64,000 nt of DNA from contig CM048552.1 of NCBI GenBank assembly GCA_026413225.1, positions 168,652,053 to 168,716,052 of the forward strand, read 5' to 3'. Below the pieces are notes generated by a model that saw only the letters and a list, made by a program, of their open reading frames with translations, searched no databases and had not been told where the DNA came from. Shown here in pieces: positions 50,001 through 60,300 of the stretch. Source of the stretch: Otis tarda (Eukaryota > Chordata > Aves > Otidiformes > Otididae). The translations under genes were made by a program, and so were the position numbers. Position 1 is the stretch's first letter; every line of letters begins with the position of its first letter.

Positions 50001-50370
50001 TGTTTTCCTGATACATATTTTGTGCCAGAAAGGGTGTAATGAGTCATCACCTCTGCAATATTTAATACCTCAATTAATGTAAAGCCTCTTTCAACCTTTT
50101 TGCTGCTAGTAAACCTGTTATACTTTTAAATAAAATATTTATCTGATCAGCATTGCCAAAATATGCTACTTAGTCAGCAACGTGGGTGTGTTTCTCCCAG
50201 CTGGTCACCCTAAAAGCATTTACGGTGCTTAATGACTGACAGTTGAAAAGTTCTATGCATCAGTTTCTTTCCTGGCATTAACATGGGGTAAAAACAACAG
50301 CAATAATTAATATGCAATAAGTAAATGCAGCCATTCAAAATGCTAAAAACTCTACGTATACTGATAATGA

Positions 50371-50423
50371 ATTGAAATCAGTGGGAGATTTTCTCCTAAC
50401 TTCAGTGAGTGTTGGGTCAGGCC
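50371..50423. repeat. MITE-like ancient repeat fragment
   Basis: TTGAAATCAGTGGGAGATTT followed by CTAACTTCAGTGAGTGTTGG and GTCAGGCC parallels the foldback half AAGTCAATGGGAGTTT ... TTCAATGGG...CAGGCC seen in the relics at 5071 and 57144. It is a diverged partial copy. Confidence 0.5.
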
Positions 50424-50878
50424 AAAGGGAACAGGTATTTGCTTTGTGCTAACATCTGAGACTATCGCTATATGTGATAAAAACATGACACAGCAGCCTT
50501 GCAATGACAGATGTAGTTTTTCAATTGAAAGGAGAAGTGCAACAAATTGTTGATTTTCCAACACTGAATTTGTAGTTCACCTTCTTGTAACATCTGTCTG
50601 AAAGTTAATTTCCATACCCTGATCAAGCTGGAGACTTGAGAAGCCATTTGTTTGTTCACTATGGGCTTGTTGGTGGCAAAAAAAAAGCGCCCTGCATTTA
50701 AGGACTCAGCTAGCAGAGCTCATCATGCAAATAAAGCCAATTTCAACTGTCCAAATGTTTTTCTTCATACACAATAGTTTAAAAGAGAAATTTAAATAAT
50801 TCATTGCCTAATATTATTCACTGTTCACTGTGGGCCATAGCAATGTGCCTATAGAATTATACTGATGAGACACAACTT

Positions 50879-51418
50879 AGAATCATAGACTCACAGAATA
50901 GTTTGGGTTCAAAGGGACCTTTAAAGGTCATCTAGTCCAACCTCCCTGCAAGGAGCAGGGACATCTCCAACTAGATCGGGTTGCTCAGAGCCTTATCCAA
51001 CCTGGCCTTGAACATTTCCAGGGACGGGGCATCAACCACCTCTCTGGGCAACCTGTTCTTGTGCTTCACCACACTCATCGTAAAAAACATTTTCCTGCTG
51101 TCTAGTCTGAATCTGCCTCCCTCTATTTTTAAAACCATTACCCTTTGTTCTATCATAAGAGGCCTTGCTACAGAATTTCTCCCCATCTTTCTTATAAGCC
51201 TCCTTTGAAAGGCTGCTATAAGGTCTCCCCAGAGCCTCCTCTTCTACAGGTTGAACAGCCCCAACTTTCTCAGCCTATCCTCATAGGAGAGGTGCTCCAG
51301 CCCTCTGGTCATCTTCATGGCCCTCCTCTGGACTTGCTCAAACAGCTCCATGTCCTTCTTATGTTGTGGACTCCAGAGCTGGACGCAGTGCTCCAGGTGA
51401 GGTCTCACCAAAGCGGAG
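50879..51418 (-). mobile_element. older CR1, 3' part (host of nested insertion)
   Basis: It begins TAGAATCATAGACTCACAG and proceeds through the reverse complement of CR1 ORF2 C-terminal coding up to GGTCTCACCAAAGCGGAG. The frame is broken (for example in the Arg/Gly region near 51150-51210). The element continues at 51687 after a nested CR1: AAGCGGAG joins TAGAGGGGTAGAATCACC exactly as in intact copies. Confidence 0.95.
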
Positions 51419-51686
51419 GAGAATCATAGAATCATAGAATGGTTAGAGTTGGAAAGGACCTTCAAAGGTCATCTAGTCCAACCCCCCTGCAAGAAGCAGG
51501 GACATCCCTGACTAGATCAGATTGCTCAGAGCCTCATCCAGCCTGGCCTTGAACGTTTCCAGGGATGGGGCTTCCACCACGTCTATGGGCAACCCGTTCC
51601 AGTGTTCTACAACTAGCTTTGTAAAAAATTTTTCCTAATACCCAATCTAAATCTACCTCCCTCTATTTTAAAACCATTACCCCTCG
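51419..51686 (-). mobile_element. younger CR1 3' end inserted into older CR1
   Basis: A separate CR1 3' terminus (GAATCATAGAATCATAGAATGG) starts abruptly in the middle of the host CR1 and runs for about 265 bases to ACCATTACCCCTCG. Its sequence is closest to the young copies at 43.3 and 57.9 kb (same TTTGTAAAAAATTTTTCCTA region). The host reading resumes immediately afterwards, so both breakpoints are visible. Confidence 0.93.
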
Positions 51687-52346
51687 TAGAGGGGTAGAAT
51701 CACCTCCCTTGACCTGCTGGCCATGCTTCTTTTAATGCAGTCCAGCCTAGGATGTGGTTGGCTCTCTGGACTGCAAGGGTGCATTGTCAGCTCGTGTTGA
51801 GCTTCTTGTCCACCATTACTCCCAAGTCCTTCTCCTCAGGGCTGCTCTCTACCCATTCTCCACCTAGCCTGTATTTGTGCTTGAGATTGCCCCAACCCAT
51901 GTGCAGGGCCTTGCACTCAGCCTTGTTAAACTTAATGAGGTTTGCATGGGCCGACCTCTTCAGCATGTCAAGGTCCCTCTGGATGGAATCCCTACCCTCC
52001 AGCATGTCAACTGCACCACATAGCTTGGTGTCATAGGCGATCTCTCTGACAGTGGACTCTATCCCACTGTCCATGTTGCTGATAAAGATGTTGAACAGGG
52101 CTGGGCCCAATACCGACCCCTGAGGAACAGCACTCATCACTGGTCTCCACTTGGACATCGAGCCGTTGACCACTAGTTTCTGAGTGCAGCCATCCAGTCA
52201 ATTCCTTATCCCCTGAGTGGTCCATCTGTCAAATCCATGTCTCTCCAGTTTAGAGACAAGGATGTCGTGCAGGATAGTGTAAAATGCTTTGCACAAGTCC
52301 AGGTAGATGACATCAGTTGCTCATCCCTTGTCCACCAACTCTCTCT
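51687..52346 (-). mobile_element. older CR1, internal RT part (host, continued)
   Basis: The reverse complement of the RT palm-to-C-terminal region: the minus frame at 51787-52173 reads [15 protein letters not shown] and then the catalytic block. Instead of the F-A-D-D motif it reads I-A-Y-D (52030-52041 region), so the first catalytic aspartate is lost by substitution. Further 5' sequence (TCCAGGTAGATGACATC) extends to about 52346, where CR1 similarity ends. With the nested copy removed, the host element is about 1.2 kb long. Confidence 0.93.
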
Positions 52347-55248
52347 TTCAACTTTTCACTATCTATTTAATCAGATACTTAAAATTTCCATGGCTTGAAC
52401 TTGGGGATTTTGGAAGAAATATGTCTGGGATGAGAGGACATATAAACACTTCAGGCAATGACATGGCATGGTCTACTTTATAAATCTTCTGTGTTACAAT
52501 ATGTCCACTTTCTTTCTTTTTTTTTTTTAAGTAAAAATCATAATGACTTCACAGTCTGAAAGCTTGTGTATTTGGGTTGCATCTGGAACTAAACATTCAA
52601 AGTGCTATAGTGGCGACTTCACTGACCCTTTTAACAGGAAGAGGAATTTCAAGTAATATATATATGGCCCAAGTATTTATTACCACTATTTCTATGGGAC
52701 AAGCTCTTACCTGAAGGACTTGACATTTCAGATTTTCACATTTCATTTCATTAATTATTGAACACCTTTACACAGTGAATAACATCTATTTCCCAAACTG
52801 CATCTACACATTTCCACTAGTACTATGTTGTTTTCTGTATCATTATGTGATCAGTATGGGTGTTATTTAAAGGTATTATCTTGCTTATGCTGAAACAAAA
52901 TCTTCTAGCAGCATTTAGTAAACTTTTGTTCTGTCAAAAATAGTTCTCCAGCATTAGCTAAACTACTTTTCCTGTCTGGTTTTGAAATGCTTCTGTTTGA
53001 AAAGCCTTCAGAACTGCTGAGGCACTGACTGCTTGTCAGAAAAGCACTTATTCAATCACTTGCAGATTGACTCGATAAAATCTCTACTTTCTACCATTCC
53101 ATTATTGTATCAATGTCAACATACCTCTAGTCAAACTTCAAGAACACAGCTTGGGAAATAGGTTTTCAACATTATCTACCACTGCACTGAATATAATGAA
53201 ATTCAAGGTGAGCTTTTCTCTTAATTTCTTTAAGATTTCCTCTGGTATTTTAATGAGATCTGTAAGAAGCTAGGCAAGTCTAATGAAAAGCTGTAATTAC
53301 GGAGTTTTGTCCTCTTTCTCAGCCTGTGCTCTGTGTGCTATGGCAATGTGCCTGTAGTTACAAATGCCCTGAAATCACACCAATAAGTGAAAGCTGAAGA
53401 GAAACAACTTTTCTAGTGCCAGGATAAGTATTGTTATTCAGTAAGGAAAAAGAAATTTTTACCTTTTACTGATGCTTTAACCTACAGTATCATGTTAGCC
53501 AGCTGGATGTGTGTTGTGTAGACCACAGATTCATATAGTATTTATTCCTCAGTTGTCATATGCAGAAAACTCAGACACTGTCTACAGTCAGCTGATTGTA
53601 GCTACAACCATGCATGATGTGTTATACAATATGGGTAAAGATTTGCCCTGGAGCTTGTCAGCAGAGCAATCAGATGTTGCAGCCCTCTGAAGAGCAGCTG
53701 TGTCCTGTAGTATGCCAGTTTTTCGGTATCGTATGGGTGGCAAATCAAAGGGAAGAGCAATGCAAATCTGACTTAGGCTGTCAACAGTGTGAATTATGCT
53801 TTTTTTTTCCGCTCTGCTTTCTATCCCTACCTTTAAATCAGTAAACTCTAAACAGTTCTTTGGGCTATGCAATGCCATATAGATGTTTTGCAAGATCTAC
53901 AAGGAAAAGTAAAGCTCTGAGATTTTCCTCTAGAAATAATAATGATGAAGTGTTCTGTCTTTAAGTTTTGCTCTCTGTATTACCTTTAGCTGCATTGGAC
54001 AGCAGATATATTGTGCTCCTGTACTTCTTAAAGACAGGTCCAAAAATCCTGTAAGAATTAACGTCTATCCATTTCATCCAGTGGGCACAAACTATCTTCA
54101 TTACCTGAACTCTGGATTGTTCCAGGGAAAAAAAGAATGGACCCTATAGGTAAGCATAAAAAATGGTAATTTCTGCTAATTCAGTTAATCTGTATTAGAA
54201 ACAGATAAACCTAGACTGTCAAGAGATTCATAGAAACCTTCATATGGTAGAAAAAAACCCAGTAGATTTTTTTTTTTTAATTCTTAATACTTAAAATATA
54301 TTCAAGGCAGAACAGTTACTGCTAAGGAGAAAATAAAGAAACAGGTTAGCAGATCTGAGCAGAGATTGAGAAACGAAATATTTTCCCATCATCAGTTGCA
54401 AATGATCCTTTCAAAACAGCACACTACAGTGGCAGAGGGTCTTGCACATATCCCAGCAAATTAAAACAGTAAAGTTACCATTTTGAAAGTGTAAACAATA
54501 ATTCTGCTTCCAAATCAGAATGACTAACTCCTGACAGCTTGTGCTCAGCTATGGTCAGCACATCTGCCTCTGCTTCCAATGAGGTTATGTAGAATAGTCA
54601 GGGTGAGTGCAGGAAGCAAAGGACGTTTTTGCTCACATTGACTAGATGATGTTAGATCAGCTTCTCTTTTAGGAGCTGTAGCTCGTGTGCTTGATTATGA
54701 ATAGGAGGGATGAGAGCAACAGAACTCAGTGAATGGCATGAGCATGCAGGAGGTAATGAGTGACCAAAATAGGTTAAAGAAAGCAATTCAGACCAGTCAA
54801 TTTTGTCTGAAGCAGTGATGGCAAGATGTCGAAAACAGGAGGCAGGTCATACAAAAAAAATCTCTAACCTCCTAGAGAAAGCTGAAACAGAGACATGTCT
54901 GTATGCCCTACAACACGGAGTAATATGACTTAACGGAGGAAAGCTCCAGTGATTTATAGGAATTTACACCTGTTGGGCATTTGGCTTGACATTAGACAAA
55001 AGTTATATTCTATGGCCTTGCTTCCTATTGCCCCATCAAGATACCACTAGACAGTGTTGTCTGAGTTCTTTTTTTTTTTTTTCAAATTAAAAGTCCTCAC
55101 CCCGTGCAGGACAGATCTTTCCCAGCTGTCTTTTCCTTTCCAAGCTCCACCCTGCTTTGAGTTTCAGCTTGTTTTAAGGGTAAGTGTAAACAGACATTTA
55201 AACCAGTAACAGGTGTTCCCAGAGAGGCATGTTTTTGTTTCATTCCAG
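52347..55248. other. AT-rich DNA without recognised gene
   Basis: No repeat family and no well-supported exon were seen. T-runs occur at about 52518-52529, 54270-54279 and 55069-55082. Open frames at 53588-53893 overlap on both strands and lack splice or domain support. Confidence 0.5.
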
Positions 55249-55521
55249 GAGGATGAGGTTTGTGACTGTCCGCATTTCCTTCCCTTATATGACCAGGACC
55301 TTCCAGGCAGGAAAGTTGTACTGAGCCAGTGTCAGCCAGCAAAAGCAAAATTCACTAAGGGGATTCACAGTATCACCCTGGAGGTCTTTGCAGAGAATAA
55401 TATTGAGACAGATCACGAAAAATATTGGCCTGACATCTGCAGCCTCCTATGTGGACAGTGCGTGCTACGTGCTCCACAGGCAGATGCACATGCGAAGAGG
55501 AAAGGGCTAATATTCCCCTAA
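55249..55521 (+). CDS. candidate terminal coding exon, unknown protein
   Basis: A strong acceptor (GTTTTTGTTTCATTCCAG, ending 55248) is followed by 90 open codons beginning EDEVCDCPHFLPLYDQ and a TAA stop at 55519-55521. Composition is protein-like with five cysteines (two in DEVCDC, then one near SQCQ and two in ICSLLCGQC... with a further C). An AATAAA lies 110 bases past the stop (55631-55636), so the arrangement acceptor, frame, stop, poly-A signal is that of a last exon. I recognise no family. No upstream partner exon was identified, and a 90-codon open stretch can arise by chance, so the call is tentative. Confidence 0.28.
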   Translation, partial: EDEVCDCPHFLPLYDQDLPGRKVVLSQCQPAKAKFTKGIHSITLEVFAENNIETDHEKYWPDICSLLCGQCVLRAPQADAHAKRKGLIFP

Positions 55522-55630
55522 ACTTCCTCTCTCCTACAGTTATCAACAGTAATTGCACTTCTATCCATCTCTTACCTGTGTGTACAGGCAACTGGTACAC
55601 ACGAGGTCGGTTTTCCTTTCTTTGTACCAG

Positions 55631-55636
55631 AATAAA
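55631..55636 (+). promoter_or_regulatory. AATAAA, possible polyadenylation signal
   Basis: A canonical hexamer in CCAGAATAAACCC, about 110 bases after the stop of the candidate terminal exon. It is meaningful only if that exon is real; AATAAA is frequent in AT-rich DNA. Confidence 0.25.
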
Positions 55637-55639
55637 CCC

Positions 55640-57143
55640 AAGGTCTTTACTAAAAACAGGAAGGGGGAGATGGGGGCACAGCTGAGAAAAATGTCATGAC
55701 CAAATATAGGTTGAGTAAAATAAGGGTAAAAAAAGAAAATGTTGCCATTAAACTATTGATTCTCCTGATGTTTTAAAATTTCTTTACTTGTATGATAAGA
55801 AATTTCACCTGTTATCTGAGGATAACTGTTGATCTGCAAATGTACACTTTCCAATGAAAAAAACCCAATATATTCATGCAAAAAAAAAAAAAATTCTGAG
55901 AAATTTTCACTTTCACCAAACTCTTCTGTCTCCCCAACATGTTATAAGAAAATTCCTGATGAGGCCTTTCCTTCTATCCTCTTCCTCGAATAGACCTACT
56001 CATAACCCTACTGGAGCCCTTGGCCATGTTCCACCGTTATCACTGACCCCAGTGCGTTTAATTTTAGTCTATGAGTTTGTTGCTGAAATCACAATCTCTA
56101 TGCAATCACCATTATTCTTGAACTTTCCACCTTCCTTAAAGATATTTTAGTAGCACAATAGCTATGCTCCTTTGCAGGGAAACTAGCCTTTCTCCCTCAG
56201 TTGGTTCAGATACTTTTGAGAGTTCCTTTAAGAGATCTTCTGCAGATGTGAGCTCAGCTACTAAGAATGGCTGGGCACGGCCCCAAGTTTTCAGCTCAGC
56301 GCATGACCCTTCCCAGAGAGAAGACCTCCAGTCTGTGTCCCAGGCCATATCTCTCCAGATAGCACAAACCAGTACAAATATGCTCTGCCAAGAGCTAATC
56401 CACCGGGACTGATTTCCATCCGCCACTGGGGTACATGACTACCTTGTGTGAACTCTGGCTACTAGCCTTTGAAAGTTGACTCGATGCATGGCTTTTACCT
56501 AAAAGCCTGACCTAACTTCTCACTAAACATTTAGCAATCGAAACAGCTTAAAATGAAGCCCAGTCCAAATGGTTTACCAAGGAGAAGAAAAAAAAAAAAA
56601 GGAAAGAAAAAAAAAGGAGAGAAGGGAAATTAGGAGAAAAAATGAATTGTGTATGTCCTTATCCTATGTATAACTTCTATTTAAGCTAGTTTCTTACCCT
56701 CAGACAGCAGGGAAAAGATAAATTTATTATGTCAGAGAAGAGAGAAGCTGGTTCTCTGCTTTGATTCAAGCTAGATCCAAATAAGTCTAGAAGTTTCCAG
56801 GAAAGCTCTCACTGGCATTGATTTCATGTCTTCAGGTTTTAGTGTATATGGCTCACAAAATCTTCCTCTTGCGGGGAAAGATCATGTTCTTGGGAGAATT
56901 ACAATAATTCTTGTAACAAAAACAAAAAATGTATTTTTGTTTATTTTTCCTAATGGCCCTGATCCAGCCAGGTTTTGCGTGCTGGTAACAGATGTTTCTC
57001 GTGAGGGACCCAACATCTGGCACAAAGATCTTCTGTTGTAATTGTTATAACGAAAACACAAAAGGCTGTAGCGTTAGACACCAAGAACTGCCTTTTTTTT
57101 AATGAGTCTCCTACTTTGAAGCCATGAATGTGTACACTGGGTT
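55640..57143. other. AT-rich DNA without recognised gene
   Basis: No supportable gene. Open frames on both strands at 56136-56426 follow an acceptor-like CTCCTTTGCAG (ends about 56177) but have no donor, domain or second strand-specific evidence. A polypurine tract lies at 56579-56644. Confidence 0.5.
56579..56644 (+). repeat. A-rich polypurine tract
   Basis: About 65 bases almost entirely A and G (A13 run, then GGAAAG and AGGAGAGAAGGG units). Simple sequence. Confidence 0.85.
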
Positions 57144-57207
57144 TGGGCCAAAGCCTTTGGAAGTCAACAGAAACTTTCATTGATTTCAATGGTTTTGGGT
57201 CAGGCCT
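57144..57207. repeat. MITE-like ancient repeat (Chompy-like)
   Basis: GGGCCAAAGCCTTTGGAAGT at the left and CATTGATTTCAATGG ... GGGTCAGGCC at the right form imperfect inverted halves around CAACAGAAACTTT. This is the same architecture as 5071-5144 (GGGCC...AAGTCAA...TTGACTCAA...). Confidence 0.6.
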
Positions 57208-57806
57208 TTTATAAACCACTGGATCTAAATGTACAAAGACAAAAAGAAAACTGCTGATCCATCTATGTATTTTTTTAAACAAAAACAATGATTTTTAAAT
57301 GTATTTTAATAAGAAATCACTTTGTCTTCCTTGGTGTGCAGCTTTTGTTCACAAGTATTTCTGCTTCAAAATCTTGTTAGAAAATAACACAAATCACAGA
57401 TCACTGTACATAGGCTCATTAGACAGGCAATGCAGAATTTATATGAGTAAAAACAATACAAAATCAAGACAAATCAAGATGTTTTGGCACAATTAGAAAT
57501 CAGAGAGCGATCTCTTTTGCAGTGCCAGATTAATATCTCTATGACAGAAAGAAGTTTTAGTGTTCCTTTTCTTAAAACAGGGTTCTTCTCATGAGGATGA
57601 AGGATTAGAGTTAGTTTTCCCTGAATTTTAGAGACAAGATACCTCAGAACCCTGAGAAAAAACATTTTTTTGGTCTTTTTTTTAAGTCAAATGCTACTCT
57701 CATTTGCACTGAAGAGAATCATACCATGAGTTTCCTACATTTATAGATTAATTCATAAATATGGATACTATCTCTCTAAATGTAGTTACTTTATACTATT
57801 CCTCTT

Positions 57807-57945
57807 GAGAAAGAAGAAAAGAAGGATGTAAGAGAGAAGGAAAGAGAAGAGGAAGGAGGGAAGAAGGGAAGGAGTAAATGAGGAAGGAAGAAGTGAAGGA
57901 ACGAAGGAGGGAGAGAGGAAAGGATGGAAGGACAGAAGGAGGGAG
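57807..57945 (+). repeat. polypurine tract (GAAGGA-type), left of CR1
   Basis: About 140 bases of nearly pure A/G with GAAGGAGGGA-type units. It abuts the first base of the CR1 body, and a similar A/G tract resumes directly after the CR1 3' end, so the element appears to have landed inside one longer purine tract. Confidence 0.9.
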
Positions 57946-58860
57946 TGGAGACCCGTCACCAGTGGCGTCCCTCAGGGGTCCGTGTTGGGCCCGGCCCTGT
58001 TCAACATCTTTGTCGGCGACATGGACAGTGGGATAGAGTGCACCCTCAGCAAGTTCGCCGATGACACCAAGCTGTGTGGTGCCGTCGACTCACTGGAAGG
58101 GAGGGATGCCATCCAGAGGGACCTTGACAGGCTGGAGAGGTGGGCCCGTGCCAACCTCATGAAGTTCAACCAGGCCAAGTGCAAGGTCCTGCACCTGGGT
58201 CGTGGCAATCCCAGGCACAAATACAGGCTGGGTGGAGAATGGATTGAGAGCAGCCCTGAGGAGAAAGACTTGGGAGTGCTGGTAGACGAGAGGCTCAACA
58301 TGAGCGGGCAATGCGCCCTTGCGGCCCAGAAGGCCAACCGCATCCTGGGCTGCATCAAGAGGAGCGTGGCCAGCAGGTCGAGGGAGGTGATTCTGCCCCT
58401 CTACTCTGCCCTGGTGAGACCCCACCTGGAGTACTGTGTCCAGTTCTGGAGTCCCCAACACAAGAAGGACATGGACCAGTTGGAAAGGGTCCAGAGAAGG
58501 GCCACCAAGATGATCAGAGGGCTGGAGCACCTCTCCTATGAGGACAGGCTGAGAGAGTTGGGGCTGTTCAGCCTGGAGAAGAGGAGGCTCCGGGGAGACC
58601 TGATAGCAGTCTTCCAATACCTCAAGGGGGCCTACAGGAAAGATGGGGAGAAGCTGTTCAGTAGGGCCTGTTGTGATAGGACAAGGGGTAATGGGTTTAA
58701 ATTAGAAGGAGGTAGGTTTAGATTAGATATTAGAAAAAAATTTTTTACAATGAGAGTTGTAGAGCACTGGAACAGGTTGCCCAGAGAGGTGGTGGATGCC
58801 CCATCCCTGGAAACGTTCAAGGCCAGGCTGGATGAGGCTCTGAGCAACCTGATCTAGTCA
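57946..58860 (+). pseudogene. truncated CR1 ORF2, reverse transcriptase C-terminal part
   Basis: An uninterrupted frame from [16 protein letters not shown] (from 57946) to a stop at 58858-58860. The P-Q-G-S block is RT motif 4, and the catalytic F-A-D-D is encoded at 58054-58065. Then follow the K-D-L-G-V-L-V-D block, the [15 protein letters not shown] thumb-region block, and the CR1-typical C-terminal end in S-N-L-I. In a full-length CR1 this is the last third of ORF2, whose product copies CR1 RNA at the target. The N-terminal endonuclease and RT fingers are missing and there is no element promoter, so this is not a functional gene. No internal stop or frameshift is present. Confidence 0.93.
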
Positions 58861-58960
58861 GGGATGTCCCTGCTTCTTGCAGGGGTTGGACTAGATGACC
58901 TTTGAAGGTCCCTTCCAACTCTAACCATTCTATGATTCTATGATTCTATGATTCTATGAA
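57946..58960 (+). mobile_element. very young CR1, 5'-truncated, 3' end intact
   Basis: The best-preserved CR1 in the window, about 1,015 bases. It starts inside the RT domain (TGGAGACCCGTCACCAGTGG) and ends with the 3' untranslated tail (GGACTAGATGACCTTTGAAG, CCTTCCAACTCTAACC) and four ATTCTATG-type octamers (about 58928-58958). It has no poly-A tail, as is normal for CR1. The reading frame is intact to its stop. The truncation removes the endonuclease and most of the RT, so it is dead on arrival, but its condition shows recent activity of the parent family. Confidence 0.98.
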
Positions 58961-59076
58961 TGGAGGGGAGAAAGAGAGAAAAAAGGAAAAGAAAAAGGGA
59001 AAAAAAGAAAAAGAAAAAAGAAAAAGAAAGAAAAAGAGAAAAAGAAAAAGATAAAAAGAGAGAGAGAGAGAGCGAA
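58961..59076 (+). repeat. polypurine tract (AAAAG-type), right of CR1
   Basis: About 115 bases of almost pure A/G, first GGAGGGGAGAAAGAGAG, then AAAAG/AAAGAAAAAG units, ending in (AG)7. It continues the purine bias of 57807-57945 across the CR1 insertion. The Lys/Arg/Glu-rich open frame over it is a repeat artefact. Confidence 0.9.
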
Positions 59077-60174
59077 CTCACTATACAAGGTAGTCTGACT
59101 GACAGCCAGACCGTAATTCACTTTACAAGCAGTACAGTGCTAAAATCTTCACCAATATTAACATGAATTTTATTCCTAAGTAAATTGAGTTCCCATCAAA
59201 AGCTGTTACTAAAGCAAATGCAATTGAAATGTATTAGCTCCTTATCCGGATCTCTTCTACACAATTCCATCCCTTAAGCATATTTTTTGCCTTCTTTGCC
59301 TTTCAGAAGTTTTAATGAAAAGTCTCATAGGCACAAATAGTACATTTCCTTACCTAATAGAAACACAAAAGACTTTTTGCTTTGGAAACAAATGTAGGGG
59401 AACAGCTGTGCTGATGAGCTACTCAGAGCTCCTATTGAATCTGCAGCTGCTTCTCTCTGTCCTCAGAAAACTCCTGGCTTGATTGACAGATGGAGAGATA
59501 ACCACATGGAAGAGGAGCCAGATACCAGTCACAGGCTTAAATCAGAGCTGCCTTAAATCTATGAAAATTACAGTTCTTATTTTCAGCTGCTGATGCAGCA
59601 ACCGTTTAGTCACAAATCTGAACCTACTGCCTAGCAGGTACAAATCCCTCTCCGAGAGTTGTAAGCCACTTAAAATTTGTCCAGGTTCAAACTAGTAGGT
59701 TTGCAGTGTTGGCTTATCAATCTTAGTAGAGAAAGTTAAAGATCAATAAATTTTAGCAGGAATGATGTATAACAATTAGAAGCTTTTTCCACACTCTCTT
59801 GTTTTCTTTGCAGGACTGCTTGATATTCTGGTTTCATTAGAAAATTTAACCAGCTGGGCAGGTATATATAAAAAAAGTACGTACTGGTTGTTATCAAAAC
59901 AGTGATTTTGACCTGTTCCAGTCTGAAAGGTGCATTTCAGATGTCGAGTGGGATAACAATATCACATGTCTCATCGTAGCACTCTGGTGAACAGGGAGGT
60001 GCAGGACTCGTCAGTCTCCAAGACACAGTGGCTAAGTCTAGATCCCTTTCTCACATCAGTTTAGCAAGTCATGTAGAGGAAATTGATGCCATTTGCTGTA
60101 GAAAACTAGAGTTTTCAGACACTCAAGTCACACAGGCTGGATCCTAGGTCACATTTATATCTTTATAACAGCAG

Positions 60175-60300
60175 AGCACATAGACAGGCTCTTGCATGGC
60201 CTTTTAGGTGCTTAGCATATATGAAGCTGAAAGTGGATTAGGTTGCTTCTCCCCAGATTTAGCCTCCTAAATGCCATATTTGGTGCCTAAATAGTTTTAC
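60175..60300. repeat. possible ancient amniote repeat relic
   Basis: CCTTTTAGGTGCTTAGCATA near the left, and CAGATTTAGCCTCCTAAATG and TTTGGTGCCTAAATAG near the right, recall an ancient foldback repeat with TAGGTGCCTAA cores and a CAGATTTT-type end. Diverged; from pattern memory. Confidence 0.35.

Larger units (their letters stand above)
44175..50370. other. AT-rich DNA without recognised gene
   Basis: No CR1 or convincing exon was seen. The stretch contains poly-T runs, a (TG)9 microsatellite and a perfect 22-bp palindrome at 47002-47023, each listed separately. Short open frames on both strands have no domain features. Confidence 0.5.

Noticed and set aside
56136-56426. Overlapping 82- and 96-codon frames on opposite strands after an acceptor-like CTCCTTTGCAG
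   Set aside because: No donor, no domain, and equal openness on both strands; nothing selects one reading.
57972-58617. Long minus-strand frames (128 and 175 codons) under the CR1
   Set aside because: Antisense shadows of the CR1 ORF2 frame; the same shadows appear over the 43-kb copy.
58960-59166. Lys/Arg/Glu-rich 68-codon frame
   Set aside because: Translation of a polypurine simple repeat.
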